The translations under genes were made by a program, and so were the position numbers. Shown here one piece after another: positions 34,176 to 46,200 of a stretch of 64,000 nt of DNA. Under the pieces are notes generated by a model. The model saw only the letters and a program-made list of their open reading frames with translations, was not told the DNA's origin and ran no database searches. Source of the DNA: Archilochus colubris (Eukaryota > Chordata > Aves > Apodiformes > Trochilidae); the NCBI GenBank assembly GCA_023079485.1, contig CM041107.1, forward strand, positions 5,600,657 through 5,664,656, given 5' to 3'. How positions within the stretch are numbered: the first letter of the stretch is position 1; the number at the start of each line of letters is the position of its first letter.

Positions 34176-36879
34176 GGGTTTCACCACTGCTTCCCTCTCC
34201 CTGCATCAGCATCACATCCTCCAGCATGTCCTGGAATGGAGTGATGCTCCAGCATCCTAACAGGATCAGAAAAATTTAGACTGAGATCCATCAAGGTCCT
34301 GCTGACAGTGACAACTCCCTGCAAAGTGTCACCAGAGAAGTGACCAGGCTGAGCTTGGAGTCCCACAGCATGAACCTGATCTGTGCTCTCTCTGCAGCTG
34401 AGGAGGAGGCTCTGGAGGACCTCAACAGTTTTGGGGCAAGTCATCTCAAAGGGAGGTAGAATGTGTATGGAAAGAAACTCAGTTCAACCACAGGTTTTAT
34501 CATTGAGGACACTGAAGAAACACATCTGCTGTGATAACCTGAATTATGTCCATTTAATTTAGATAATGAAAATGCTGGTATAGGTTAAACAAATACCAGC
34601 ACCTCACTGAAGACAGGAATGTGCTGCATTGTTCCAGCTGTCCTGGAGAAGATAATTACCTGTTAGAGTGTAAACCTCAAACATATTTCAGTAGCTGTTG
34701 TTTAAATAATGTACATTAACTGCCTTATTAAAAATTAACCTTTGAGAATCATCATTTACTACAGCAAGAGTTGCATATTTGGAAACCCAGAAGACAGCAG
34801 TAGTGTCTAGAGGCACAATCTGCAAGTTAATGAGTCTTTGATTCTTTTCAGGTGTCTGTCACAGCAGTTTCTGTGAGCTGGGGAATTTGACTTTCTGCCA
34901 TACACTACGATTAATCTTTCCATTTCTGAATGAGCATCAACGTTGGCCATGAGCAGAATGGATTGTACACACTGTGACCCTGTCCTGACACTTCAGAGGA
35001 GCAGCTCGGCCTTTCCCAGTGCAGAGGAAACCTTGAGAAAAGCAAGAAGATGCTGAGGAAGAGGGGAGGGACAGCTCTACACTTACTGCTTACAGCTTCA
35101 GGCAGCAGGAAAGGGCTCCAGCCCATCCAGCATTCAAGCTGAGCCAAAGTCTAAGGATCTGTGCAGTCACCTGAAGGTTCAGAAAGACCTTGGAGATTTC
35201 TGTTTTCCCCTCTGGAAGCTGGAGCTCTGACCTATGCACTCATTCCTCACCTTGCCATGCCAAGATGTAACCCAGACCCTCCAAGGAAACTGATTTCCTT
35301 CTGATTTTGCCCCCACCACACTGTGGGTACATTTACACAGTGCTGGGGTGTCCTGGTCCCAAACCCAAGATAATCATGCCCACTCCTGGAAAGAGTTAAA
35401 CCTCCTCCTCCAAAGCAATGAGCTGCCTTCCAGGGAGCTGCCTTGAATTTGTATTTTCTGAAAATTAGTGGAGCTGACAGAGCACCTCCTTATCAAGAGC
35501 ACTGCCTGGGGCATGGCATCCATCAGCTCCAAAGCCCTTGGAGCTGACAAAAAAGCTCCAGCATCAACAGGAGGAGGACCTGACCCCTGATTTCCCCTGC
35601 AGGATACACGTTGAGCATCAGGCAAATGTGTCAGCAGAGTCACTGAACTAGGAACAGTTCTGCCTCCCAGGAGGCTGCCCCACTCTGCACCAGTGTTCCC
35701 TGATTAGGTTTTAATGAAAACCAAGTTTGCATCAAAACTCAAATTATATTGTCAGAAGTTAATTATCACTTGTCAGGCAGAGCACATGCTGCATTGTGGG
35801 TTTAATTCTCACGAAGGTTTGTAAAACTCCATCCCTTTGCCTTGGATGAGTGAACCTCTTTTTGTCAAGAGATGGATCCTGTTTGAAGAGCTCTCAGTGG
35901 ATCCCAGGATTTAAATGAGCTTTTGATTTCTTGGAAGATGAGAGGCTGGGTGTTTTTTCAAGCAGCTCTTCAGGAGATCCAACAGCCCAATAGTGAATAC
36001 AGCCTAATGACTGTTTACATTGTGCACTCACACTGAGAAACACTTTTTATCCTGAGGTAATTCAGAAATTATTTGTAGCTGAGGGTCTGCTGCTGGAGAT
36101 CCTGGAGTGCTACTGCAATGGTCTAAAAAACGTGTCTGAGGAAACCCAGGTTTAGGTACAACTGAATTTCCTCCCAGTTCTTCCATTTAAGGAAAAAGAT
36201 CAACAGAACATCTCAGCACTTTGGTTCTTCTGCAAATAGGTTTGGAATCCTCTGCAACAGAACCCGTCTGAACCTGGATGTTCCTCCTGACACCACTGGC
36301 ACTTTGTAAACTTCCCTTGGCTTCTAGGAAAAAAAAAAGTATGGAATACAAGTATCAAATAACTATCCTCACCAGGAGAGAGAGGGCTGACTATTGGCAC
36401 TGTCACAGGCAGAGTTCCCAGTATCCCCCTGATGATGCATTCCTTGGAATCTCTTGGGAAGCAGGATGCTCTCCCAGCTCCTGCTGACAACCCCAGCACA
36501 GCAGAACGTGCAGTTGAAGAGAGAGCAGACTACATCAAGGACATTTCCCCACTGAGAGAGCCTGGAAGATCTGCACACTTTGCAGACTCATCTGCAAATC
36601 TCTTGCCCAGGGAGATAACACTCATACCCTCACTGCAATCCCAGCAACATCCTTGGTGTTTCCTCTTGTGAGGGGGATTGGCACCATGGTTTTTGCAGCA
36701 TCTGGTGCTGTGCCCAGACCACCAGGCACCTGGTGGCATCAGGCTGTGGCAATAAAGGGAGAAATTACAGAATGACACAAATAAAGTGTTACACTGGTAC
36801 ATTACAGACTACAAAACCACCCTCATCCTGCCAGTGGAGGATATTTTCTCTTTCTTTTTGGAAGCCTTTATTTCTTGCT
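34176..36879. other. Unique non-coding sequence
   Basis: No supported gene. An 87-codon ATG-initiated minus-strand frame (34181-34444) abuts the CR1 end and is discussed as a finding; I do not recognise its product. The intervals 34650-34790 and 35700-35830 are AT-rich with TTAATTA- and GTTTAAATA-type words and could be constrained, at very low confidence. Confidence 0.5.
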
Positions 36880-37160
36880 GGTCTACAGCTTCCTTTGTCC
36901 AATTAGGGCTGTAAATGAAGTCGTTTAAATGAAGGATTCATGCAGTTTGCATCTGCTAAGTATCTTCCTGTTAATGAGCTGACATTCCTGCTTTGCACGA
37001 GGCAGGAATTCCTTTGTCTGGTGTGATTAAAAGAAGCAGCCCTTCCAAGATAGCCCTATAAATTCTTGCATTCATTTAAGTCACAAACAGCATGAGCACA
37101 ATGGACAGATTGTTTCTAAGGCTGGGAAAATAAAACTGCCACATGATATTGATTTAAGTG
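36880..37160. promoter_or_regulatory. Candidate regulatory block (SOX-like and homeodomain words)
   Basis: The word TTCCTTTGTC occurs twice, at 36890-36899 and 37009-37018. CTTTGT is the complement of the SOX-type ACAAAG core. The first copy is followed at once by CAATTAGG (homeodomain type), and GTTTGCAT-like and TTAATGAG words lie between. A perfect 10-bp palindrome AGGAATTCCT spans 37004-37013, and TGTGATTAAAAG follows. No transposon signature is present. Motif pairing of this kind is typical of developmental enhancers, but this is inference from words alone. Confidence 0.25.
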
Positions 37161-37639
37161 TCATCCACCCATCCACACAGTTCAAAACCCAGAGTATATC
37201 TGTGGTAGCACAGCCCTCGATAAATACAAGAATTAAGGAGATGGTGTGAAAGAGAGGAGAAAAAAACAGCTGACAACATTAGAGACCTCAATCCATTACC
37301 TTTTGGCCTGGGAAGGTACAAGAGGCAGGTAGTCCAGCACACCTTGATTTCTGATGCTGCCTCTTTCATGGCCTTTTTCAGCCCATCTTTAGCCCCTCAA
37401 TCAGAAGACTGAGTGCAGGCCAAGGGATGGAGATTGAGGCCAGGCATGAACCTGGAGCCAGGAGGCACAGGAAGGCTTGGACATGAGCACAGAGGTCAGG
37501 GACCTGTTCCTGCCCATGGCAACCCCAAAAGGAAGGAGCTCATAGCCCGGAGAAGCAGCAGCCTGGGAGGTTTTGCCTGGCCAGACTGAGGAAAAGAAGA
37601 CAAGAGCAGAATGCGGCAGATGAAGAGCCCCAGAGGATG
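37161..37639. other. Unique non-coding sequence
   Basis: No gene, repeat or motif cluster is seen in this short interval before the CR1 tail. Confidence 0.5.
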
Positions 37640-37704
37640 TTTAGTGGTTAGGGATGGACATTTGGACTCGATGATCTTTTCCATCCTTGGTTCTATGGTT
37701 CTGT
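37640..37704 (+). mobile_element. CR1 LINE 3' tail, short
   Basis: Only the last 65 or so bases of a CR1 copy remain: 'TTAGTGGTTAGGGATGGAC', 'TTTGGACTCGATGATCTTTT' near 37670 and a terminal 'TTCTATGGTTCTG'. The 'GGACTCGATGATCTT' core is the classic CR1 3' block and retains its CpG. It is an extremely 5'-truncated insertion or the remnant of a longer one. Confidence 0.8.
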
Positions 37705-38321
37705 TGTTCCCTGTGCTGGATTCTGAGGGGCTGAAATGCAGTGGCAATATTTTTAATTACAGCAATCCACTGGTTTTCAAATAGAGCATTTCACTTGTTG
37801 TGCTGGGTGCCTGTTCTTAGAGGGCTTTGCTTTAGCACTCTGCAGATTTACACCAAGTTCTGCTTTGCTGGAGCCCACAGCAGACATTAGGTAACTGCAT
37901 TGAGAAGGGAATCAAAGAAATGTCTTTTTTTTTTTTTTTGTCTTTTTTTTTTGCTGACAACTTCAAAATCATGCTTCTCATGTGTGAAATGAAGGATTTG
38001 TATAATTGCTCATCCTTTGAACTCCAGTTTATTAAAATTGCGACATGCACATTAAAATGAGATTATATATACAGGGAGGAGAAACAGCCAGGAAGTAATT
38101 GCTACATAATGCAGGGACTTGAGGAGAGAAACAGCACATTTTTCTTGTCAGTACTAATGAAGAGGCTACCCAGAGTTGTCATCAAGTTTTCCAAAGGGGC
38201 AAAGGTGAAGAAAGAAAAGTTTTTTACTCTTTGGCTCCTTTGCCATCCCCCTGACAACACCATCTCTGCCAGTGAGGGCAGAGCCCAGACCTCACCTCAC
38301 ATGCTGAGTCCAGATGGCCAT
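37705..38321. other. Unique non-coding sequence with poly(T)
   Basis: No gene is seen. A T15 run (37925-37939) and a T10 run (37943-37952), separated by GTC, form a pyrimidine tract. Confidence 0.5.
37925..37952. repeat. Poly(T) tract
   Basis: T15, then GTC, then T10. It is a simple pyrimidine tract. It explains the Lys-rich frame on the other strand and is probably length-variable. Confidence 0.85.
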
Positions 38322-38385
38322 AAAATCACGGAATAATTTGGGTTGGAAGGGACCTCAAATGTTATCTTGTCCAACCCCCAATGTA
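38322..38385 (-). mobile_element. CR1 LINE 3' tail, minus strand, short
   Basis: The plus strand reads 'AAATCACGGAATAATTTGGG' then 'TTGGAAGGGACCTCAAATG' and 'TTGTCCAACCCCC', the complement of a CR1 3' end including part of the terminal repeat. Sequence beyond 38385 no longer matches the CR1 order clearly, so the boundary there is uncertain. Confidence 0.78.
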
Positions 38386-41037
38386 GGGGGACTGTAGGGA
38401 GCACAGGACTCCCCATCTGCTCCATCACAGGCTTCTGCACAGACCTGGAAGCAGTTTAAGCTCCTTACACAAATTCAGGATTAGATACAACTTGCCAGGG
38501 TGCCCATCAGACTTCACCAGGGATAGCTTAACCCCACGGCCACCTTTCCACATTTACCTCTGGTTTTGTAAAGAAAAGCTTCAGGAAAAGCCTCTGTCTC
38601 TTGGACCAATTCAGAGAAAAGTTACAGGAACCTAGAGAGAAGTTTCAAGCAGATCATTCCTGACCACCACAGTACAGGTCTGGATGTGACCTTTGGTGCT
38701 GAAAATCCCTGAATCTCTGACTGCTGTGGGAAGTTACCAGGACAGGCTCATTTCCCTGCATGGTCTGTTCAGTGGGCATTCCCCCCCCTCCATCCCTGGT
38801 TAGCAGCCAGAGGCAGAATAACAAGAAGGACCTTTGATCTGACCCAATATTTGGGGTTTTTTCCCATCTGAGAAGCTAGAAACCACTGGAATTTACAGCT
38901 TCCTGCAGCCTTCCATGGCTGTGATAACTGTGCAAGTCCAAATCTATCCCATTCATTTTGAATCCAGAATCCTGAGGGGTGATATTTGCTCATGCTGGGG
39001 CTTTTCTGGTCTAGCACGAGGAATTTCTAAGACAAAAATCCCTATCATCAAAACCTATGAAAAAAAAAACAAAAATCAGCTTTAAAGTAGCTGAGAGAGC
39101 ACCTTCTGAGAGATGCAAATGTTTATGTGCTGAAGGGACTGGTAGAACATGGAAGCTGCATCAGTTGTATCCCAAAGATAAGACAGAAGAAAAAGCCACT
39201 GCCAAGCCAGCCCTCCCTTCAACTCCTCCACCCCAAGGAGATCTCAGCCTTTCTTCTACCTTGATGGTAACCACTGCAATCCACTCAGCTCAGGCATCAA
39301 AGTGGCCTCATGAAACAGCTCTTTAACTCTCCTAAAACACAGGCAGACAGCTGCAGACACCAAGCAGAGGAGGTGTCCTCACAGCACATCTCTACAACTC
39401 TGTCCCTTCCCTAGCAGTGCTCAAACTGAGCCAGACCAGGGGATGTCAGCTCAGGTACCACTGGGGTGTAGCTGTTAACAGGAGTATGAGCAGGGAGATC
39501 AGGAGCTGGAGGATTGGCACAGCCACTGCTTTGGGCACAGCTGAATCTGGAAGCTGTCTGTCTGTCTGTCTGTCTGCAGCTTTCCAAGCTAGGAGTGAGG
39601 AGGGCTTCACCACTCCTGCCTGGTTTCTGGGTTCCCTTTAGAAGCAATGGAGAGAGAATAATTCAGAAGACACTTCTTTTTCCACATGGCTTTCAGAAGG
39701 CACACACAGAGCCACTGCGGGTGGTGATGGCAATGAAGTCACAGTGTTTGCTCCCTGACTGCAGCCCCTGGAGCTTGGCAGCTCACCCATCATCCAGATC
39801 CCACAGTCCCGACCACAGAGCTGCTTATGCATTAGCTGATTAGGGGTAAAAAGACAAAAGGAAAACTCAGTGGAAGAAGAGGAAAACTGACAGACTTATT
39901 TGAGATTTGGCCTCTTTCCTGAAGTGACTGTCAGTGGTAAGAACATTTTTACAATGCCTGGTAAGTATCAGATGGGAATGGGGGTGACTGCTGCTCAGGA
40001 TGGAGTCATTTAAATAGATTTAGGCCATTTCTCCTGTCATCCTGATTATTGATGTAATAGAATGGGATGCAGGGAGAAATAGGAAGAAAAGAGAAGAAAA
40101 AAAGATGCTAAACTGACAAGGCCTTTCTTTCAGTTCTAAGTACCTCGAAATCCTAGCTCTCTGGATTTACATGGCTTATTAACAGCATGTTCTACAAAGT
40201 GGAACAAAAGTATGAACCATTCAGGATAAATCCTCCCACTGAGCTGGCTGTGATGAAGCCCCAGAGTTACCTCTGAGCATCAGCGTGGTGACAGTCCCAC
40301 CCAGCACAACCTTGGCAGAAGCTGTGGAGAAAAAACCTCTCCAAGGGACAGAGCACTTTGCAGCCACTCAGCCTGGGACATTTCTTCTGTGTCCACTGAG
40401 ACATCTCTGCCTCCTTCCCTGCTCTCTAGACTGGAAGAGGCAGAGCAGCTCCAGTTTGGGGATGCCTGTGCAGAGCCAAAGTGTTCATGATGGTGGGGAG
40501 GTCAGATTAAAGCTCTTTATCCCCTGGGGTCCCAGGGACATTGGGGTGGAATGAATTCCCTGGTGGATTTAGCCCCAGATGAACCAAGGTGGTTGCTGTA
40601 GGAAGGGGAAGGTGAGATCCAAATCTCAGATGTCCCCAAGCAAGGCTGTGCTGGAGCCCATGGCTCTGGCTGTGTGATGATCAGGGCAGCATCCCAGACA
40701 GCAAGGGCTCAGCCTCAGGGGGCAATCAGAGCATAATTAATGAAAAACTGTCTTGCTACAGAAGTGTTAAATAGCCCCAAAACATGATTACCCCATAAAA
40801 AGGAAGGGAGATTCAACAAAATGCTGTTTCACAGCCCATGAGCTTGTGCTTTCCACTTCCTTCAGACACAGCAGCCCAGTGATGCAGGGTTTGACACAGC
40901 AATACTGCAAAGGCCTGGGGGTGCAAAGTTAAAGCTTTCCCAAATGGAGGCAGAAGAGACCAGAGAGGGGGAAGAACATCTCTGTGTGTGTCCAACAACA
41001 AGAGGGAGTCCAAAATCTTCCCAGAACAATAATCCTG
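38386..41037. other. Unique non-coding sequence
   Basis: No gene is seen over 2.6 kb. It contains the short (CTGT)n microsatellite. Open frames up to 109 codons are unrecognised. The end abuts the first copy of the 226-bp duplicate. Confidence 0.5.
39554..39577 (+). repeat. (CTGT)n microsatellite
   Basis: About six tandem CTGT units. It is a simple tetranucleotide repeat, likely polymorphic. Confidence 0.9.
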
Positions 41038-41263
41038 CATCTCATTGCTCCATCACCAATAGTGCAGCACCTAATGAAGGTCCCTACCCTCTCCCCTCCT
41101 ATTCCTGGGTTCCTATCCTCACTTTCCAGCAACTCACAGTTTCCCAGGAAGAGTTTTTTCTCCTTCATTCCAACACCAATCAACCAAAGATACAAAGCCC
41201 AAGTCTTTGTTTGTATTCCTGTCTCAAAACAGAGAGATCTCTGGTTTGATCCTCTCCAAATGA
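41038..41263. repeat. 226-bp direct duplicate, copy 1
   Basis: This 226-bp segment recurs at 43041-43266, always 2003 bp further on, with no indels. There are three mismatches: G41129/A43132, G41153/A43156 and A41182/G43185. Similarity starts and stops abruptly: the flanks differ completely on both sides, no target-site duplication is visible, and no poly(A) or CR1-type terminus is present. Both strands happen to be open. However, the mismatches are mostly amino-acid-changing in the open frames of either strand (all three on plus, two of three on minus), so nothing points to coding constraint. I do not recognise it as a known transposon. Confidence 0.93.
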
Positions 41264-43040
41264 ACAACTATCTGCAATGTTTTGCAGAAAGATGAGAGGC
41301 AGCTGAGAGTGGAGAGCTCAGGCACTGCAGCAGCTGGGAAATGAACAGAATTCTGCCCTCTCCTCCAAAAAAGAGTGTCCAGGGATAGCTGTGCATGTAT
41401 TTTGGGGGACTTGCAGCACCCCAGCTCCTGGTACACAGGTCCTGCTGGCACGCTGCCTTATCACACACATCCAGAGCCATTTAGGGCTTCTGGAAGGTTT
41501 TGCTGTTGATCAGATTTCTTCAAGCAAGAGATGGAAGGCAGGGCAGGAAAGGGAGACTCAGAGTTCTTGATCTGGCTCCACCACTGCCACTTGGGATAGA
41601 CCTGGTTGTACCTGTACTCCCCAAAGTCCCCAGCTCACACTCAAGTCAGCCCAAGTCAGTGGCTGTTCCCAGGTGATTTTCTACCTCTGCATGTTGAAAT
41701 CCCATAAAGGAAACTCTCCCAGACCTCAGACTGAACTCTTGGCTAACCTCAAGTTGGCCTTCACCACCATGGCAGAACCCCACGTGGTGACATGGGGCAA
41801 GGAAATCCTGAGAAGGAAAAAACAGTGTTTGCCAAAGTACCACTGCAGTCAGCCCTCCTGCTAGCAAAACCTCAGCTGTTCCCATGTTTAGTTTGTCATT
41901 TCTTTGCTGACTTTACACACTTTGCTCCACGTAGGTATTGCCAAAGCTCCTGCCACGCAGTTATTAAACTCTGATCCATGTGTAGGTGTGTAATTGCAGA
42001 GAGGGTTTTCTTTTTAAATACTCTATTTTGATCCATCTACAAATATAGAACATGATTAGCTGCAATTAGGGCACACTTATCTAAATAACTGGATGGTTTT
42101 CCCCCTGCTCCTGAATTTCTCACTCGTGGCACAGCCACGGTGATGCCAAGTTCACAACCGTGTGCTCCACACCACTAATTACAGGCAGGATGTTTAGTCC
42201 TTTGTGAGTGGCAAAGAGAACACCCACAGAGCTAAGAAATCACCAACTCCTGAGCAGGGAGACTTCCCAGCCATAAATTTAATGATTAACAGAACTGTAT
42301 CCAACCTGCAGGCTGTCAAGGGCAGGGTTCTTGATTGCAGCAGATGGATGGTTTAGTTAAGAGGCCAAAACTTTCATACTTGAGGAAATGGCTTTGTTTT
42401 CATAGTTCTGTTGCAGGCTTGCTGAGGAACTCAGGGGAGGATGAATATTACCAGTTATGGGTAAAAAAAATACCTGATTGTTGTTTGGTTTTTTCTCCAG
42501 GTCACACCTACTATCGATTAATTCCTCCTGCTCAACTTCACCCTGTTTTCACTCCCAAATCATCAGCTTTCCCAAAGATTATTTTTTACCAGACAACAGA
42601 CATCAAGTCCCTGGTGCTCTCTTTCCATTATGAGGAGCATGGGGTCAGGAGGGATGATAACACCACCTTCATCCCAAAGCCCCTGAGGAATTCCGAGCTG
42701 GAAAACCTGGGAAGCCCCAGACAAGGTCAGGCAAACCCCATCACTTTTTAGCAACTTAGATCACCAAATATCTCTTGTTAAATCCCAGCCTTTCTTCCAG
42801 CAGCTGGGAATCCAGAGAGAGCACTGATTTGATGGCAGCTCCTCTGGAAGAGGCTACAGTTTGGTCTCTGCCACTTGAAACAAAACCAAGAGGTTGTCAA
42901 GCAACTGCCAGAAAAAAAAAAAAAAAGAAAAATCTACTTCTGTCAGCACCCAAAGCTTCCCACAAGTCCATGTATCACCACCCAAGGTGATAGAGAAGGT
43001 CCAGGGACAGCTCAGCCACCTCCTGTCACCCTCTGGTTCC
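41264..43040. other. Unique non-coding sequence between the duplicate copies
   Basis: No supported gene. The AT-rich interval 42000-42090 has TAATTGCAG-like and ATTAGCTGCAATTAGGG words and might be constrained. An open frame at 42344-42751 is discussed as a finding. An A15 run lies at 42912-42926, 115 bp before the second duplicate copy. Confidence 0.5.
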
Positions 43041-43266
43041 CATCTCATTGCTCCATCACCAATAGTGCAGCACCTAATGAAGGTCCCTACCCTCTCCCCT
43101 CCTATTCCTGGGTTCCTATCCTCACTTTCCAACAACTCACAGTTTCCCAGGAAGAATTTTTTCTCCTTCATTCCAACACCAATCGACCAAAGATACAAAG
43201 CCCAAGTCTTTGTTTGTATTCCTGTCTCAAAACAGAGAGATCTCTGGTTTGATCCTCTCCAAATGA
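43041..43266. repeat. 226-bp direct duplicate, copy 2
   Basis: Second copy of the segment at 41038-41263, in the same orientation and 223 of 226 bases identical. Its left flank (CTCTGGTTCC) and right flank (CCCCAGCTCAGAC) are unrelated to those of copy 1. Copy 2 carries A where copy 1 has G at two of the three differing sites, and G where copy 1 has A at the third; all three are transitions. The direction of duplication cannot be told without an outgroup. Confidence 0.93.
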
Positions 43267-46200
43267 CCCCAGCTCAGACACCCCCACAGGCACACACAGC
43301 AGCCTATTTGCTGCATCCTTTACCAATGCCATTTACAAACCACTTTCCACCAAGCAAAAGAATAAACTTGTTGAAACTGTGGCACTCATGAAGAGGGAAG
43401 CCCATGAAAGGGAAGCACACGACAGAAAATCCCCCAAAATAAGACCTCAACTTTTTTTAATTTCCCTCTGAGCTTTCTCCCTCCCTGGCATCATTTCTGC
43501 ATTTCCCTAAGAAGTTCATGACCTGCACCCTTCACCTGGGATTCAGATTGGGTTGAAATATTGTCAGACTGGTCCATTAGAACTGCAAGACTCTCTAGAG
43601 TTGGGTTAGAAAGGGATTATTTGAAATATAACTGGCCATGGCATCCATATGAGAAGCAGGAACAGGAACTGAGTGACTGGAGGCCCAGATCATTTTGTCC
43701 TTGTAACAATTTATTATTTTTTGTTACCTTTCTAAACATCATTCCTATCAAAAAATGCACATTCTGTGCATCACTCCTATATGTATACATTTTACCCTTC
43801 ATTCTTACTGCTGCTGTTATTTGACAGAGATTTGCTGCTTCTTTAACCCTTTTGCCCCCAACATAGACTATTAAATAAAAAGGGTTTGTAATTTTCCTTG
43901 TCTTTCTTTATACAAATTGTTCTGAGAAGCAAAATTGTTGTTATTAAGCCTGAATTTTCTTGTTGCTTTTTGTTTTTTTTTCCTTTTTTTTTTTTTTTTT
44001 TTGTCAGACAGCATCTCCAACAGCAGCAATGAGGATGGAGAGAAGGTGAAATTACATTTCTCTATAAAGTGGCTCTGGAATTTTAACATGATGATTTTCC
44101 AGGAGAAGAGCTTAAGGGGTCACATCAAATGAATTCTGTCATCAGAGTAAGAAATCTGTCTTCAGGTGGGGAAAATATATTTTAATTTGACAGAGGACTT
44201 CAAGGGACTTTGACAGAATTCATTTTGCTGGTAGATATGATCTAGGTATTAGACAAAACCACATTTTGGCATAAGAACACTGTTAGCTATTTGACATAAT
44301 GCATTTTGGACACGGGGAGGATTTGGAGGAAGTGACAGTCATTTTCTTGCCAGTGAAGCACAGGATTATTTTCCAGTTCAAACACAGGGAAGGGCAACAA
44401 ATCCTTTTAAACAGAGAGGAACAGGAGAAGTCACCAGAAATTCCTGATGCCCATCCACCCCGGGACTTTATGCAGCATCTTTGTCACCAGCCTGGGGACA
44501 GGTTTGAGGGGGGGGGGAGATGTGGGGAGGTTCCCAAATTTATGGCAAGCCTTGGCTGAAGCTGGGGGACACTCTCTCTGACATGCAGGACAGGACCTGT
44601 CTGCTCATGGCCACCAACAGAAGAGGGGGAGCTGGCTGCCAACCCCCTGTTTAATCCAGGAACCACACAGAATGCAAAGACCTGGAGAGCAGGGATGTAA
44701 ATATAGGACTGGGGGTCTCTGGGCCCACTTTGGGTACACCCCCTCCTCTTCTCTCTCTCCCAGTCCCTCCAGGAATCACTGCAGAAGGTTGAGCAGAGCC
44801 TGCAGGAAACTCCAGCCTGATGCTCAGGGTGGGTACCATCTCAGGAAGGCTGGGATGGGAGCTGAGAGTTTCCCTCTGAGAGCTGAGCCAAGCACTGTAA
44901 CCACTCAGCTCCCTCTAAACAAGAGAGAAACTCCTTTTCTGCCTCTGTTTGGTTGCAGGGAACAGCCTGGGCATGGAGCTTGGCCCTTGGCAGCCCAGGT
45001 GGGATGAGGTGCCTGCTCCCAATGGTGTCTGCTCTCTGCTTTGTAGGGCAACTTCCACTCATTCAGCCAAACCACTTCCAGATTCCTGCCTGCACTCCAG
45101 TTTTCTGTGAGGATGCTCACCTCCTGCTGAAACACGTGCTGAATTACTGGGGAGGAGATGAGTGGGTCAACACTCCCTTGCTTTCAGCAAATATTGGTTA
45201 TTACAGAACCCTGAGATGAAAATTCCATCTTTCAGCTGGATCCACCTAAGAGTACAGCTGTCACCACACCTCCCTGTGCACTTAGCTCAGGTTTTCTTTG
45301 TTATTTTTCTCCAGTTTCATTTTTTCCTCTCTTTCATCTTTCTATTTCCCCCTCCCCCCCCTCTCTTTTTGTGCTTTAAAGAGCTCATTGAGTTAATTCT
45401 GTCCTTCTGCTTCAATTTCATCTGGAAAGGGAATGATAGAAGTGTGGGTTCAACCACTGAATCTTTTTAATAAACTTCTCTTTGGTTAGAGGGCTGTGAG
45501 TGATAAATCACAGCTTCCATTGCTGTGTTTTCTGACAGCACTGGGGAAACATTTTTAAACAAAGAAACAAAAAAAAATTACATATTTATCTAATGAATAA
45601 ATCACCCTTTGTGAATACAGAGACTAGGCAGGCCTTCACCATGGCAATGTGAGAATATTTACAGTATCTAGGCCAGAGAACAGCCACCTCATCAGTGAAT
45701 CCTGATGTACAGAATCCCCCAAGCAGGAATGAGAGAGAGAACAGCAAATATTTCACACAAACACTGGGTAGCAGCACTCATGATCTTTCCTGCAGTTTCC
45801 TGGGCCAGTTTTTGGCAAGGCAAGATCTCTGGCATACTGAAAATTTTTCAGCATATGTGATGATCCTAAGTACTACTGAAGTCTGGTGCAAAGCCCCTGG
45901 CAGCACAGCAGTGGCAGGACCAAGGGAAACCTCACCAGTAAAAGAAAAGTCACCCAGGAGTGGAGTGGCAATGCCTGAGGATGCCAGGGTGCTGGGAGAT
46001 TCCTAGAGCACTGCAAGAAGAGATGCTGGAGCTGGTGGTGAACCCCTGGAGGGAACAAGCACACATCTGCCAGGTCAACAGGCACCAAGCCCATGGAGGT
46101 GGAGCCCCCACACAGGGCATGGATGGTGTCAGATGATATTCCCTGGGCTGAACACAAAGCTCCAGCAACACCAGGAAAGCTGTGCAGATGTACACCAGTG

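Noticed and set aside
41038..41263. The duplicated 226-bp segment as a coding exon pair
   Set aside because: Both strands are open, but the three differences mostly change amino acids in either frame and no splice sites bound the similarity.
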